Source of the DNA: Prevotella sp. DNF00663
GTDB lineage: Bacteria > Bacteroidota > Bacteroidia > Bacteroidales > Bacteroidaceae
Direction: 5' to 3'
Length of the DNA stretch: 64,000 bases
Assembly (NCBI RefSeq): GCF_001553265.1
Contig: NZ_KQ960613.1
Coordinates: 33,341-97,340, forward strand
A program made the position numbers and the translations under genes. The notes under the pieces are model-generated. The model worked only from the letters and a program-made list of their open reading frames with translations, did no database searches and was not told where the DNA came from. Every line of letters begins with the position of its first letter. Position 1 is the first letter of the stretch. Positions 45,007-53,647 of the stretch are shown piece after piece.

Positions 45007-46254
45007 TTAGTTATATCCCAACACCATCATACGGTCTTCATCGAATACATCTTGCGCCACAGCCTGTACCTGTTGCGAAGTCACGGCGTCTATCTTCTCA
45101 TAAAGCGAAGTAATATCTTTCTCCCAACCGTAATGCAAAAAGCTCTTACCAAAGTCGAGGGCGAAGTTCTCACGATTATCGCAGGCTACGCCTATCTGTC
45201 CTTTTATCTGCTTCTTGGCAGCACTCAACTGTGCTTCAGACAGTGGTGTAAGCATCACACGGTCAAGCTCTGAACGCACCAAACGGCGACAACGCTTCAC
45301 ATCGTGAGGGTCGCAACCAAAGTAAACACCCCATATTCCCGTGTCGCCATAGCTCACCATACTGCTGTCCACAGCATATACCAGCCCATTACGCTCGCGT
45401 AACGACAGGTTGAAACGAGCATTCATGCCCGGTCCACCTAAGATGTTATTGAGCAGATAGAGCGCCATACGCCGGTCGTCACCAACTCCATAAGCCCGAT
45501 TTCCCATCATGATGTGTGCCTGATGCGTACCACGATTGGTGATATTCTCACCGGCTTGATAAACAGGTAATGGCTCCCGCATATCGGGACGTAAGGTATC
45601 TTGTGTCGTAAAATCATTACCCTCGTGTCCACCCGTGGCAAATGTTCGCATGAGCAACTTCACCAATCGGCGGAAGTCAATGTCTCCATAAGCAAAAAAG
45701 ATGGTATTGCCGGGCGTGTAATATTTTCGGGTAAAGCGCAGGGCATCGGCCGTTGTAAAACTACGCACACGCTCGGCCGTCCCTAGAATATTATGTCCTA
45801 AACGGTGACCACGAAAGATGGCGTTCTCAAAATCATCGTAGATGAGTTCCGACGGTGTATCATTGTAGCTCTCTATCTCATCGCATATCACCTCTACCTC
45901 TTTGTCTATCTCGGCTTGGGGGTATGTACTATGAAACACGATGTCAGTCAACAAGTCAACTGCTCTGGCCATGTGTTCGCGCAAGATAGCTGCATAATAG
46001 ACGGTATCTTCTTTATTGGTGAAGGCATTCAAGTCGCCGCCAACACTCTCCAGCCGGTTGATGATATGCCATGCCCGACGATGATCCGTGCCTTTGAAAG
46101 TAACGTGCTCACAGAAATGAGCCAATCCCTCTTCGCCGAGTGCCTCATCTCGCGACCCCACATTGATTTGGTAACCGCAATAAAGTACGGGTGAAGTGGA
46201 TGGTAGGTGAATGATACGCAGACCATTGTCTAGCGTAAACGTATTATATTTCAT
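45007..46254 (-). CDS. M16 family zinc metallopeptidase
   Basis: This 415-residue single-copy peptidase of the pitrilysin/processing-peptidase type has the inverted zinc motif HFCEH (46-50) in GLAHFCEHVTFKGT. The downstream acidic helix EVEVICDEIESYNDTPSELIYD supplies the third ligand. A second, non-catalytic M16 half follows. No signal peptide is visible, so it may be cytosolic. It lies 29 bases after the EEP gene, as the last gene of the rhomboid-EEP-M16 run. Confidence 0.92.
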   Translation of the reverse strand: MKYNTFTLDNGLRIIHLPSTSPVLYCGYQINVGSRDEALGEEGLAHFCEHVTFKGTDHRRAWHIINRLESVGGDLNAFTNKEDTVYYAAILREHMARAVDLLTDIVFHSTYPQAEIDKEVEVICDEIESYNDTPSELIYDDFENAIFRGHRLGHNILGTAERVRSFTTADALRFTRKYYTPGNTIFFAYGDIDFRRLVKLLMRTFATGGHEGNDFTTQDTLRPDMREPLPVYQAGENITNRGTHQAHIMMGNRAYGVGDDRRMALYLLNNILGGPGMNARFNLSLRERNGLVYAVDSSMVSYGDTGIWGVYFGCDPHDVKRCRRLVRSELDRVMLTPLSEAQLSAAKKQIKGQIGVACDNRENFALDFGKSFLHYGWEKDITSLYEKIDAVTSQQVQAVAQDVFDEDRMMVLGYN

Positions 46255-46283
46255 TGGTATTCAAGCGCTAATCTATTTTTTCA

Positions 46284-47366
46284 CTACTTCTTTCGCAACC
46301 AACAATAAATGGGATAGTGGTCACTGCTTTTAATACTATTGTCCACCCGACAGTTGTAAGGTGTCCAATCGTCCGAACACATGATATTGTCTATCCGCAC
46401 AAAGAAGCCGGAATGATGGTATGAAATGCCCGGACCGAGCCCGCTCTCCACATAACAATCGGTGAGATTACAGGCTATGGTACGGCGTGTATATGATATA
46501 GGATTATCGTTGAAATCACCACATACTATCATGCTTCGACCTTTATGCTCACTGATAAAACGCGCCACGGCCTCGGCTTGTGGCCCACGTTTGCGTGCCG
46601 CTTCACCCAGTTTGTCTATCAATCGCTTCGATTCTTTCTTGGCTTCACGAGCTTCCACATCTCCTTTCACCATCTGTTTGAAGTTCGATTTATCTTCTAG
46701 CGATAGTCCGGTAGTCTCCAAATGATTATTGATAACAATGACTGTGTCGTCCTTTATTTTTAGTTCATAGGCCATTGTAAGATTTCCATGAGAGGCATAA
46801 TGGATGCGTTGGCGCGAGATGATAGGGTATTTGCTATAGAGCGCGATGCAGTCTCCGCCCCTTCCTTTTACCGCCGTATCACAATATTGATACAAAGGAT
46901 TGAGCATTTCATCGACCCGTTGCTGACTGATACCGTTAGGCATAGCTTCTTGCAGACACACGATGTCGGCATCCTGCTTGGCTATATACTTCAAAATAGG
47001 GTTTACCTCACCGGGCTGTGTGTCCCATCCGGCAAACAACCAAACATTGTATGAGAGCACTTTAATAGCATCTTCGGGTGCCGTCTCTCGTACATTGAAA
47101 GGGCAATACGTACGGATTGGAACGTAACAAAGCAGGAATCCGATGAGCGGTATCAGCACTCCGCGCAGTCTGAAGACCACCCAGAAGAAGGTAAAAACCA
47201 AGTTGATGACAAGCAAAACAGGGAATACCAGTCCGGCAGAAGCCAATGCAGGATGGTCGACAGGGTTCAACCTATCGGAGAATCCCACCAACACCATCAC
47301 GATAATGGTAGCAATATTAGCTCCTGCTACCATACGAAAAGTAATTTCTTTGAGTACTTTAATCAT
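46284..47366 (-). CDS. Membrane-anchored endonuclease/exonuclease/phosphatase family protein
   Basis: This 360-residue protein begins with three hydrophobic helices (about 1-95). An EEP domain follows with LSYNVWLFAG, VCLQEAMPN (metal Glu), INNHLETTG, VCGDFNDNP and SDHYPIYCWL (catalytic Asp-His). It is likely anchored in the inner membrane with the hydrolase outside. Proteins of this form are conserved beside rhomboid genes in Bacteroidales and have no assigned substrate. I chose ATG 47366, ten bases after the rhomboid stop; an in-frame TTG at 47399 is less likely. Confidence 0.85.
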   Translation of the reverse strand: MIKVLKEITFRMVAGANIATIIVMVLVGFSDRLNPVDHPALASAGLVFPVLLVINLVFTFFWVVFRLRGVLIPLIGFLLCYVPIRTYCPFNVRETAPEDAIKVLSYNVWLFAGWDTQPGEVNPILKYIAKQDADIVCLQEAMPNGISQQRVDEMLNPLYQYCDTAVKGRGGDCIALYSKYPIISRQRIHYASHGNLTMAYELKIKDDTVIVINNHLETTGLSLEDKSNFKQMVKGDVEAREAKKESKRLIDKLGEAARKRGPQAEAVARFISEHKGRSMIVCGDFNDNPISYTRRTIACNLTDCYVESGLGPGISYHHSGFFVRIDNIMCSDDWTPYNCRVDNSIKSSDHYPIYCWLRKK

Positions 47367-47376
47367 CGAAGAGCCA

Positions 47377-48303
47377 CTAATTACGATTGCTACTTTCAAA
47401 GAGTCTACGCTTCTCTTCGGCCGTCAAGCTATCGTATCCACTCCTGCGAATCTTGTCTAGTATGCGGTCTATCTCTTCCTGCTCTGCATGTTTGCGAGCA
47501 TTATAATCCCAATCGCTTTGTTTGTCTTGCGGTGCTTCCGTGCTACGAGTGTCGGCTTGACGATGACTACGCTGCTCCCATCGGTTGCGTAATGAATCGA
47601 AAAACTGTGCTCCCTGCGAACGGCCATAGCCTTGTGTGGGATGATTGCGCCAGTAGCGAATCATGAAATATCCGAACACCATACCACCTAAATGAGCCAA
47701 ATGAGCCACATTATCATTGGTAGTGCCTAATAACGAGAACACTTCAATACCTGCATAGAACAGTACAAACCATTTGGCTTTGATGGGAATCGGCAGAGGG
47801 AAGATGAAGATACGTTCTTCGGGAAATATCATTCCGAACGCCAACAGGATGGCATAGATAGCACCCGATGCACCCACAGTGGTCCACATATTGAGCGCCG
47901 CACCCACTTGTGTGGCCACAGCTCCTAATTGCGAGAAGCCTATTTCGGGGTTCTGTCCATGTATTGTCATATAGAATGATACCAACTGAGCCAACTCTTG
48001 GAACAGTCCGGCACCAACACCACACGATAAATAGTAAAATAAGAACTTGCGAGGTCCCCATACATTCTCTACCACAACGCCGAACATCCACAGCGCAAAC
48101 ATATTAAAAAAGAGGTGCATCCAGCCACCATGCATGAACATATAGGTGACTAACTGATAGATTTGGAAGTCGGGAGCGAGGAAAAAGTGAAGTCCGAAGA
48201 TGTCGTTTAAGTCGATGCCCGTCATCGAAAGAACCAGCATACAGATAAAAGCCAGCACATTGATGATGAGCAAATTCTTCGTCATAACCGGTATATTGCG
48301 CAT
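47377..48303 (-). CDS. Rhomboid family intramembrane serine protease
   Basis: This 308-residue protein has six or seven membrane helices. It carries the rhomboid signature: HGGWMHLFFNMFALWMFG (His/Asn region, 58-75), the catalytic Ser146 in GASGAIY and His204 in HLAHLGGMVFGY. The C-terminal ~80 residues are a soluble charged tail rich in Arg and Gln. It cleaves membrane proteins within or near a transmembrane segment. It has a full promoter (48339-48370) and an AGGAG site, and leads an operon with the EEP and M16 genes. Confidence 0.92.
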   Translation of the reverse strand: MRNIPVMTKNLLIINVLAFICMLVLSMTGIDLNDIFGLHFFLAPDFQIYQLVTYMFMHGGWMHLFFNMFALWMFGVVVENVWGPRKFLFYYLSCGVGAGLFQELAQLVSFYMTIHGQNPEIGFSQLGAVATQVGAALNMWTTVGASGAIYAILLAFGMIFPEERIFIFPLPIPIKAKWFVLFYAGIEVFSLLGTTNDNVAHLAHLGGMVFGYFMIRYWRNHPTQGYGRSQGAQFFDSLRNRWEQRSHRQADTRSTEAPQDKQSDWDYNARKHAEQEEIDRILDKIRRSGYDSLTAEEKRRLFESSNRN

Positions 48304-48338
48304 TGTAATCTCCTATTCTTTTAAGATATATAATATCG

Positions 48339-48370
48339 CAAAAGTACGAAAAAACAGTGGAATCAACAAA
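48339..48370 (-). promoter_or_regulatory. Promoter of the rhomboid operon
   Basis: On the minus strand TTTG (48370-48367), 20 bases, then TACTTTTG (48346-48339) fit the Bacteroidetes consensus. AGGAGAT precedes the start codon. Confidence 0.72.
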
Positions 48371-48413
48371 TCGCTTAGGAAGAGTTAAGAGTTTTATGCG
48401 CAGAAAGGGAAAA

Positions 48414-49412
48414 TCACTTCACTTCCCAAATATCGTTTGTCTCCAGCAACTCGTTGAACGTATGGTAGGACTTGGCAGCCTTGACCTGCTCAACTTGTGC
48501 ATTGAGACAACTATCGTAAGTGGGAGCATCAACATCACGAATCACACCCAGCGCCACGGGGAAGCCTTGTTCGGTATCCATCATGGCCAACTTCAACTGC
48601 AACGTGTTGTCCATGGCATGGGCATCGTGCACCAATATATCGTCGATGGTAATACCATTCTCACCTAGTTTGGCCACACACAGGCCGAAACCTTCTTGTA
48701 CCAACCCGTATTCCAAGTTTTCTCCAAAAAGCAACGGTTTCCCATGTTCCACGTAAATGGCATTCTTACTACGCCCTTCACGTGTGTAGACAGGGTCGTA
48801 AGCACCGTTGTTGAAAATCATGCAGTTTTGTAAGATCTCGCACACCGAAGCACCTTTGTGTTTCCAAGCAGCCTTGAGTATGTCCACAGTATGCTGCCCA
48901 TCGTTGGCAACGGCACGGGCAAAGAAGCGTCCGCGAGCGCCAAAACATAGCTCGGCAGGACGGAATGGGTCTTGTACAGTACCATAAGGGCTCGACTTTG
49001 AGACGAATCCACGGGGCGAAGTAGGACTATACTGCCCCTTTGTCAAGCCGTAGATACGGTTGTTGAGCAGTATCATATTGATGTCGACATTGCGTCGTAC
49101 GGCATGGATAAAATGGTTACCGCCGATAGCCAAGCCATCGCCGTCGCCACTCACCTGCCAAACGGTGAGCTCAGGATGTACTATCTTCAGTCCCGTAGCA
49201 ACTGCAGCGGCACGTCCATGAATTGTTTGTAAAGCATATGTATTGGTATAATACGAGAGTCGGCCACTACAACCGATACCCGTAATGACAGCTGTCTCAT
49301 GGGGAGGAACACCTATTTCGGCCATTGCCTTTTCCAAAGAGTTGAGGAAGAAATGGTCTCCGCAGCCCGGACACCAACGAGGCTGTCCCTTTTTAAAATC
49401 ATTTGCGTTCAT
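48414..49412 (-). CDS. korB: 2-oxoacid:ferredoxin oxidoreductase beta subunit
   Basis: This 332-residue thiamine-diphosphate subunit has RWCPGCGDHF (Cys14, Cys17) near the N-terminus and the TPP-binding motif SGDGDGLAIGGNH through NMILLNNRIYGLTKGQYSPTS. With the alpha subunit just upstream it oxidises a 2-oxoacid, most likely 2-oxoglutarate, to the acyl-CoA and reduces ferredoxin in the branched TCA pathway of anaerobes. It lies 17 bases after korA. No separate delta (ferredoxin-like) subunit is seen. Confidence 0.92.
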   Translation of the reverse strand: MNANDFKKGQPRWCPGCGDHFFLNSLEKAMAEIGVPPHETAVITGIGCSGRLSYYTNTYALQTIHGRAAAVATGLKIVHPELTVWQVSGDGDGLAIGGNHFIHAVRRNVDINMILLNNRIYGLTKGQYSPTSPRGFVSKSSPYGTVQDPFRPAELCFGARGRFFARAVANDGQHTVDILKAAWKHKGASVCEILQNCMIFNNGAYDPVYTREGRSKNAIYVEHGKPLLFGENLEYGLVQEGFGLCVAKLGENGITIDDILVHDAHAMDNTLQLKLAMMDTEQGFPVALGVIRDVDAPTYDSCLNAQVEQVKAAKSYHTFNELLETNDIWEVK

Positions 49413-49429
49413 ATATTAGACAGATTATA

Positions 49430-51289
49430 CTAGCACGACTTGTTTGTTATCATTCTCTCAAAGGCTGCCACGAGTTCGCTCACGACAAACGGTTTGCCTT
49501 TCACCTCGTTGTATTGCAGGGGTACGAAACCATCTATCTTCATGCGAAGGTAGCCGGCAAACTGACCCATATTCTGTTCTGCAACCACCACACGCGGATA
49601 ACGGTGTAGTACTTCGGCTGTATTGGCCGGTAGCGGATTGATGTATTTGAAATGAGCCAAAGCCACCCGATGTCCCCGACTACGCAGTTCGCGCATGGCA
49701 GTACATAGATGTCCATAGGTTCCACCAAATCCTACGATGAGTAATTCTGCTTCGTCGGCATCGCCAATGACGCGTACATCGGGCACAGGAATACGTGCTA
49801 CCTTCTCTGCACGTAGCTTCACCATGAGGTTATGATTCTCCGGATTGTTCGAGATTTTACCCGTTTCATTTTCCTTCTCCAGTCCTCCAAGAATGTGCAT
49901 ATAGCCCTCTTGTCCCGGAACAGCCCAATAGCGAGCCCCCGTTTCCGGGTCGCGCTCATAAGGAGAATAATTGTCTTTCTGTTCCTCAGTAGCCAAATGT
50001 GGCTTGATGTCGGGCCATTCAGCGATGTCAGGAAGTCGCCATGCCGCCGAGCCATTGGCTATATAAGCATCGGTCAACAGCACTACAGGAGTCATGTGCT
50101 CTACTGCAATCTTGCACGCCATGTACGCTCCGTAGAAACAATCGGTCGGTCCGGTGGGGGTAATCACGGGCATCGGGCTCTCTCCATTGCGCCCGAAGAG
50201 CACTTGGAGTAGGTCGGTTTGCTCGCCCTTCGTGGGAAGTCCGGTCGAAGGACCGCCACGCTGAACGTCTATCACTACCAAAGGCAGCTCGTCCATCACA
50301 GCCAAATTCATGGCTTCCGACTTCAAACAGATACCCGGACCCGATGTAGATGTGACAGCCAATGCACCACCAAAGGCTGCACCAATGGCACTAGCGCAAC
50401 CGCTTAGTTCATCTTCGCACTGCATGGTGATAGCTCCCATGGAGCGGTGTTTGGACAATTCGATGAGTATATCGGTGGCCGGTGTGATGGGATAAGAACC
50501 TAAAAACAACTTCAGTCCGCTACGCTCGGCAGCAGCCAACAATCCGTAGGCGGTGGCTTTATTACCTGTTATGTCGATATAACGGCCGGGATGCTTGTGT
50601 CGATTCTCTATGCGATAGGTGGCGGGGACGCTCGCATGGGTGTTAGCTCCATAATCGTAGCCGGCATTGACTACCTTGATATTGGCCTCGGCCAGTTGAG
50701 GCTTGCGTACAAACTTCTTACGCAGGAAATCGGCAACCAACTTCCGATTACGCCCAAAGAGCCAGCACACAATACCCAAAGCAAACATATTGCGGCACTT
50801 CAGTATAGACTTATTGTCCATACCTGAATCTTTCAACGCCTCTTTTACAAAACTGGTAATGGGGCATTGCACCACTCTGTCGGGATCAATACCTAATTCG
50901 CCAAGATAATCGTCGGTCTTGAATTCCGCCTTGCGAAGATCATTTGGCCCGAAATCATCGGCATCGATGATGATTGTTGCCTGCGGTTTGGCATATTTAT
51001 ACTGGGTCTTAAGTGCCGCAGCATTCATTGCCACGAGCACGTCACATAAGTCTCCGGGAGTGAGAGCCTCATCTTCCGAGATATGGACTTGGTAGCCTGA
51101 GACGCCTGTAAGCGAACCTTGCGGAGCGCGAATATCAGCGGGATAATCGGGGAAAGTGGATATATCGTTTCCTTCGATGGCGGATACTGTAGAGAAGATG
51201 GTGCCTGCTAACTGCATGCCGTCGCCTGAATCGCCTGAGAACCTGACGACAACTTGATCCAGTTCCTTTATTTCGAGCCCTTCTGTCAT
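49430..51289 (-). CDS. korA: 2-oxoacid:ferredoxin oxidoreductase alpha subunit (gamma-alpha fusion)
   Basis: This 619-residue protein carries the gamma domain at its N-terminus (VVVRFSGDSGDGMQLAGTIFSTV, ~12-180). The alpha domains follow, with NKATAYGLLAAAERSGLKLFLGSYPITPATDILIEL, CEDELSGCASAIGAAFGGALAVTSTSGPG and ERGGPSTGLPTK-type VQRGGPSTGLPTKGEQTDL. The length and order fit the two-subunit KorAB type. The leader region upstream is a hairpin-rich non-coding stretch. Confidence 0.93.
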   Translation of the reverse strand: MTEGLEIKELDQVVVRFSGDSGDGMQLAGTIFSTVSAIEGNDISTFPDYPADIRAPQGSLTGVSGYQVHISEDEALTPGDLCDVLVAMNAAALKTQYKYAKPQATIIIDADDFGPNDLRKAEFKTDDYLGELGIDPDRVVQCPITSFVKEALKDSGMDNKSILKCRNMFALGIVCWLFGRNRKLVADFLRKKFVRKPQLAEANIKVVNAGYDYGANTHASVPATYRIENRHKHPGRYIDITGNKATAYGLLAAAERSGLKLFLGSYPITPATDILIELSKHRSMGAITMQCEDELSGCASAIGAAFGGALAVTSTSGPGICLKSEAMNLAVMDELPLVVIDVQRGGPSTGLPTKGEQTDLLQVLFGRNGESPMPVITPTGPTDCFYGAYMACKIAVEHMTPVVLLTDAYIANGSAAWRLPDIAEWPDIKPHLATEEQKDNYSPYERDPETGARYWAVPGQEGYMHILGGLEKENETGKISNNPENHNLMVKLRAEKVARIPVPDVRVIGDADEAELLIVGFGGTYGHLCTAMRELRSRGHRVALAHFKYINPLPANTAEVLHRYPRVVVAEQNMGQFAGYLRMKIDGFVPLQYNEVKGKPFVVSELVAAFERMITNKSC

Positions 51290-51961
51290 AAGTGTTATAC
51301 TATTATTAGATTATTAATTCAAAGTGTACAAAGGTGTAAATTATCGTTGACATAACAAAAAACAAACCACATTTTAACCTTTGTTGCCCGAAAAACAACA
51401 ATTATTTTCGCTAGAAGAACAGTCCATTCAATAGTCGGAGCCTTTAAGTCTCCAGAATAAAATAAATTCATAAGTAAAGTAAGACCTCTACTTACAGAAA
51501 GAAGAAGTGCTTCTTCCGATTTATGTCGTAAAGCGACTAGAGACGAATAACCAGCGGTTTATTACCGCTGGAAAAATGTATCTACAAGGAAAATGAGTGC
51601 CGAGAGGTACTCAATACGGATAAAATCCGCGCCCTCCTTACATGATATTCCTATTCAGTACTTTCGGTACTGATAACCGATAACGATCTACTTTCCACGG
51701 ACTTTGTCCGCGGTTATTTTTCTTTGGTTGCTTCGCGACAAAGACAATACTATGGTTTGTGGATACAGCATATTGTATTTCTATCTATTGAGCATTCTAC
51801 ATGAGCTATAAAATACCGCGCGAGCAGAAATGAGATGTACTCAGTCTTCATAGCAAATAAAATGGATGATAAGCGATTTAAACAATAAGAGACGATGCTT
51901 ACATCGTCTCTATGTTCTTCATTCTTATATTCCCCTCATCCTAGGGAAGAGGTTTCCTCGT
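51290..51961. other. Non-coding hairpin-rich gap upstream of korA
   Basis: No credible gene is present in this 670-base gap. From about 51437 to 51740 it is packed with short palindromes (listed separately). 51300-51400 should contain the korA leader; 51750-51960 is AT-rich and holds nothing I can name. Confidence 0.6.
51437..51740. repeat. Array of small inverted repeats (hairpin array)
   Basis: Successive stem-loops include GAAGAAG-TG-CTTCTTC (51501-51516), GTCG/CGAC (51525-51537), CCAGCGGT-TTATT-ACCGCTGG (51551-51571), GAGTGCC-GAGA-GGTACTC (51595-51612), CGGAT-AAA-ATCCG (51617-51629) and CAGTAC-TTTCG-GTACTG (51656-51672). Also present are CCACGGAC-TTT-GTCCGCGG (about 51696-51713) and GTTGC-TTC-GCGAC (near 51730). 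The spacing is irregular and the stems are unrelated in sequence. Confidence 0.65.
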
Positions 51962-52675
51962 TTAATCCTCGCCTACAATACCGGCTTTTTTCAGCACCGG
52001 AACGATATGTTCGGCGTAGGTACGCTCCTTTTTATTAGTCTTATAATATTCATCATATAGCTCTGGACGCCCCGCAAGCAAACTAAGCATTACTTTCTCA
52101 TCAATAATCTTGACCTTCTTCTCACCCAGTGTCACGATGTAACATACAGTTTGTTTAGCCACTTTGTTAGCCGACGCAGAGGCGGCCAACGAACCTATAA
52201 GACCGAACATACCTCCAACGGCCATCTTGGTATTCATCTTTGCCACATCGAAATAGAGGATGAGATAACGACCGTCGGCCATCTTGTGTGCACGAACATA
52301 GCCCTTGCCAAAGAGGGTTCCGCGGTCTTTGAGATGATTTAAATTGAAAAGCAGAGTATCACGATACATCACTGCCACGGCTTCTTTTTTGAGTAAGCGC
52401 TTCGTAGCCTTATTATCAGAGTCGAACTTAAAATCTTTTCCGCCCCACCACGCTTGCTTGGTACGACTCTTGGTAACCACCTCTACAGAGTCGACACTGC
52501 TCCAATGCCCAGCTTGCAGGTCGTCGTACGTGATACAATAATTCACTGTGGTGATGGTAGATGTGGAATCTTGCGAAATGGTATCGTTGACTTCACTAGT
52601 CTGTGCATACACGTTTTGTCCGAGGAGAGATAACACACTCACGAACATGAATACTACTAAATGCTTTGTTTTCAT
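51962..52675 (-). CDS. Uncharacterised secreted protein
   Basis: This 237-residue protein has a signal peptide (1-24, ending VYA). The mature part has WSSVDSVEVVTKSRTKQAWWGGKDFKF, then RAHKMADGRYLILYFDVAKMN. A Gly/Ala-rich hydrophobic stretch (AVGGMFGLIGSLAASASANKVAK), which may be membrane-embedded, follows, and the tail is basic. Similar proteins of unknown function occur in Bacteroidales; I do not assign a domain with confidence. It is monocistronic and has no neighbour within 570 bases on the upstream side. Confidence 0.7.
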   Translation of the reverse strand: MKTKHLVVFMFVSVLSLLGQNVYAQTSEVNDTISQDSTSTITTVNYCITYDDLQAGHWSSVDSVEVVTKSRTKQAWWGGKDFKFDSDNKATKRLLKKEAVAVMYRDTLLFNLNHLKDRGTLFGKGYVRAHKMADGRYLILYFDVAKMNTKMAVGGMFGLIGSLAASASANKVAKQTVCYIVTLGEKKVKIIDEKVMLSLLAGRPELYDEYYKTNKKERTYAEHIVPVLKKAGIVGED

Positions 52676-52800
52676 CTTGTATTAAAGCTAATTAGAATCT
52701 GATTATCAAGTAAATTTTATTATTTCGCAAAACAACAGTGACAAAAGTAGAAAGAAAATGAGAATCAACAAATTCTCAACATCATTTTTTTCTTTTTTCT

Positions 52801-52920
52801 GCAAGGCTGCGACAACGTTACTGTATAGGCTCTGCAGCGATGCTGAATGGGCGAGACAGTAACGCTGAAGAGGGGCTGCAACAGCCCCACCCCTCCCTCC
52901 CCAAAAGGGGAGGGAAGATA
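52801..52920 (+). repeat. GC-rich dispersed repeat copy
   Basis: CAGCGATGCTGAATGGGCG, CAGTAACGCTGAAGAGGGGC, TGCAACAGCCCCACCC and the palindrome CCCTCCCC-AAAA-GGGGAGGG (52895-52914) match the copy at 34222-34345 in the same order. Confidence 0.7.
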
Positions 52921-52975
52921 CAATGGGAGATGGAGTTATAAGTTTTTGAGTTAATAAGTTCTTAAATTATGAAGC

Positions 52976-53162
52976 AGAAAAGATTATTCTCTTTCTCCCT
53001 CCCCTCTATGGGGAGGGCTGGGGAGAGGCTTCTGTAGCGACAGAAAAGATTATTCTCTTTCTCCCTCCCCTCTATGGGGAGGGCTGGGGAGAGGCTTCTG
53101 TAGCGACAGAAAAGATTATTCTCTTTCTCCCTCTCCCTTTGGAGAGGGCTGGGGTGGGGCTT
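52976..53162. repeat. 66-bp tandem repeat, 2.8 copies
   Basis: Units 52976-53041 and 53042-53107 look identical. A third partial, diverged unit runs to 53162. Each unit holds CCCTCCCC-TCTAT-GGGGAGGG and GGCTTCTGTAGCGAC; on the minus strand this resembles the GCTGCAGAAGCC...CCTCCCC end of the GC-rich repeat family. Confidence 0.85.
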
Positions 53163-53205
53163 TTCTATCATCATGGATTTGTAATACGTGAGCGAATGCA
53201 ATTCT
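53155..53205 (+). repeat. Segment repeated in inverted orientation at the window end
   Basis: TGGGGCTTTTCTATCATCAT and the following GGATTTGTAATA...AGCGAATGCAATTCTC match the minus strand of 63949-64000 with only a few differences. Confidence 0.8.
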
Positions 53206-53241
53206 CTCGCTATGATAACATGTTATTATCGAGAAGTTGAT

Positions 53242-53249
53242 TACCTTTG
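53242..53249 (+). promoter_or_regulatory. -7 box touching the VanZ-like start
   Basis: TACCTTTG ends five bases before ATG 53255. If used, transcription would begin at or within a base or two of the start codon, giving a leaderless message. The -33 match is poor. Confidence 0.45.
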
Positions 53250-53254
53250 TAAAG

Positions 53255-53647
53255 ATGAATAAAATAGCTGAAACAATCAAGTACTATCCGCTAACAACGT
53301 TGCTAGTGGTAGTCATTTGGGTGATATGTTTGATACCTATACCGGAGACTCCACTCTCTCATGTGTCGCTAATAGATAAGTGGACGCACGTCGTGATGTA
53401 TCTCATGTTGTGTAGCATCGTGTGGTTTGAATATCTACGCAGGCATCAACCTATCGTTTGGAGGCAGGCATTGATTACCGCTTGCGCTGCTCCGCTCGTC
53501 ATGGGTGGGCTCATAGAGATAGCACAAGCGACGTGTACAGGTGGCCGACGCAGTGGAGACTGGCTCGATTTCGTGGCCGATGGGCTCGGCGTAATAGTGG
53601 GACAAGTTATCGGTATTCTTCTGGTAAAGTGCTTCTCCAAACACTAA
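53255..53647 (+). CDS. VanZ family small membrane protein
   Basis: This 130-residue protein has four hydrophobic helices. It shows the VanZ pattern: DKWTHVVMYLMLCSIVWFEY (first conserved His), GGLIEIAQATCTGGRRSGDWLDFVADGLGVIVG (conserved Glu and the GDWxDxxADxxG motif). VanZ gives low-level teicoplanin resistance in enterococci; in Bacteroidetes the role is unknown. I chose ATG 53255 because an upstream TTG at 53237 would lie across the -7 box. The last 41 bases overlap the convergent CYTH gene. Confidence 0.85.
   Translation: MNKIAETIKYYPLTTLLVVVIWVICLIPIPETPLSHVSLIDKWTHVVMYLMLCSIVWFEYLRRHQPIVWRQALITACAAPLVMGGLIEIAQATCTGGRRSGDWLDFVADGLGVIVGQVIGILLVKCFSKH

Larger units (their letters stand above)
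52676..53241. other. Non-coding gap dominated by repeats
   Basis: The gap holds a GC-rich dispersed repeat (52801-52920), a short AGTT tract (52930-52970), a 66-bp tandem array (52976-53162) and a segment shared with the right edge of the window (53155-53205). Nothing else is recognised. Confidence 0.65.

Noticed and set aside
52962..53201. 79-residue minus-strand frame with a repeated 22-residue unit
   Set aside because: It exists only because the tandem DNA unit is 66 bp. The composition is that of a GC-rich hairpin repeat, with no ribosome-binding site or family resemblance.
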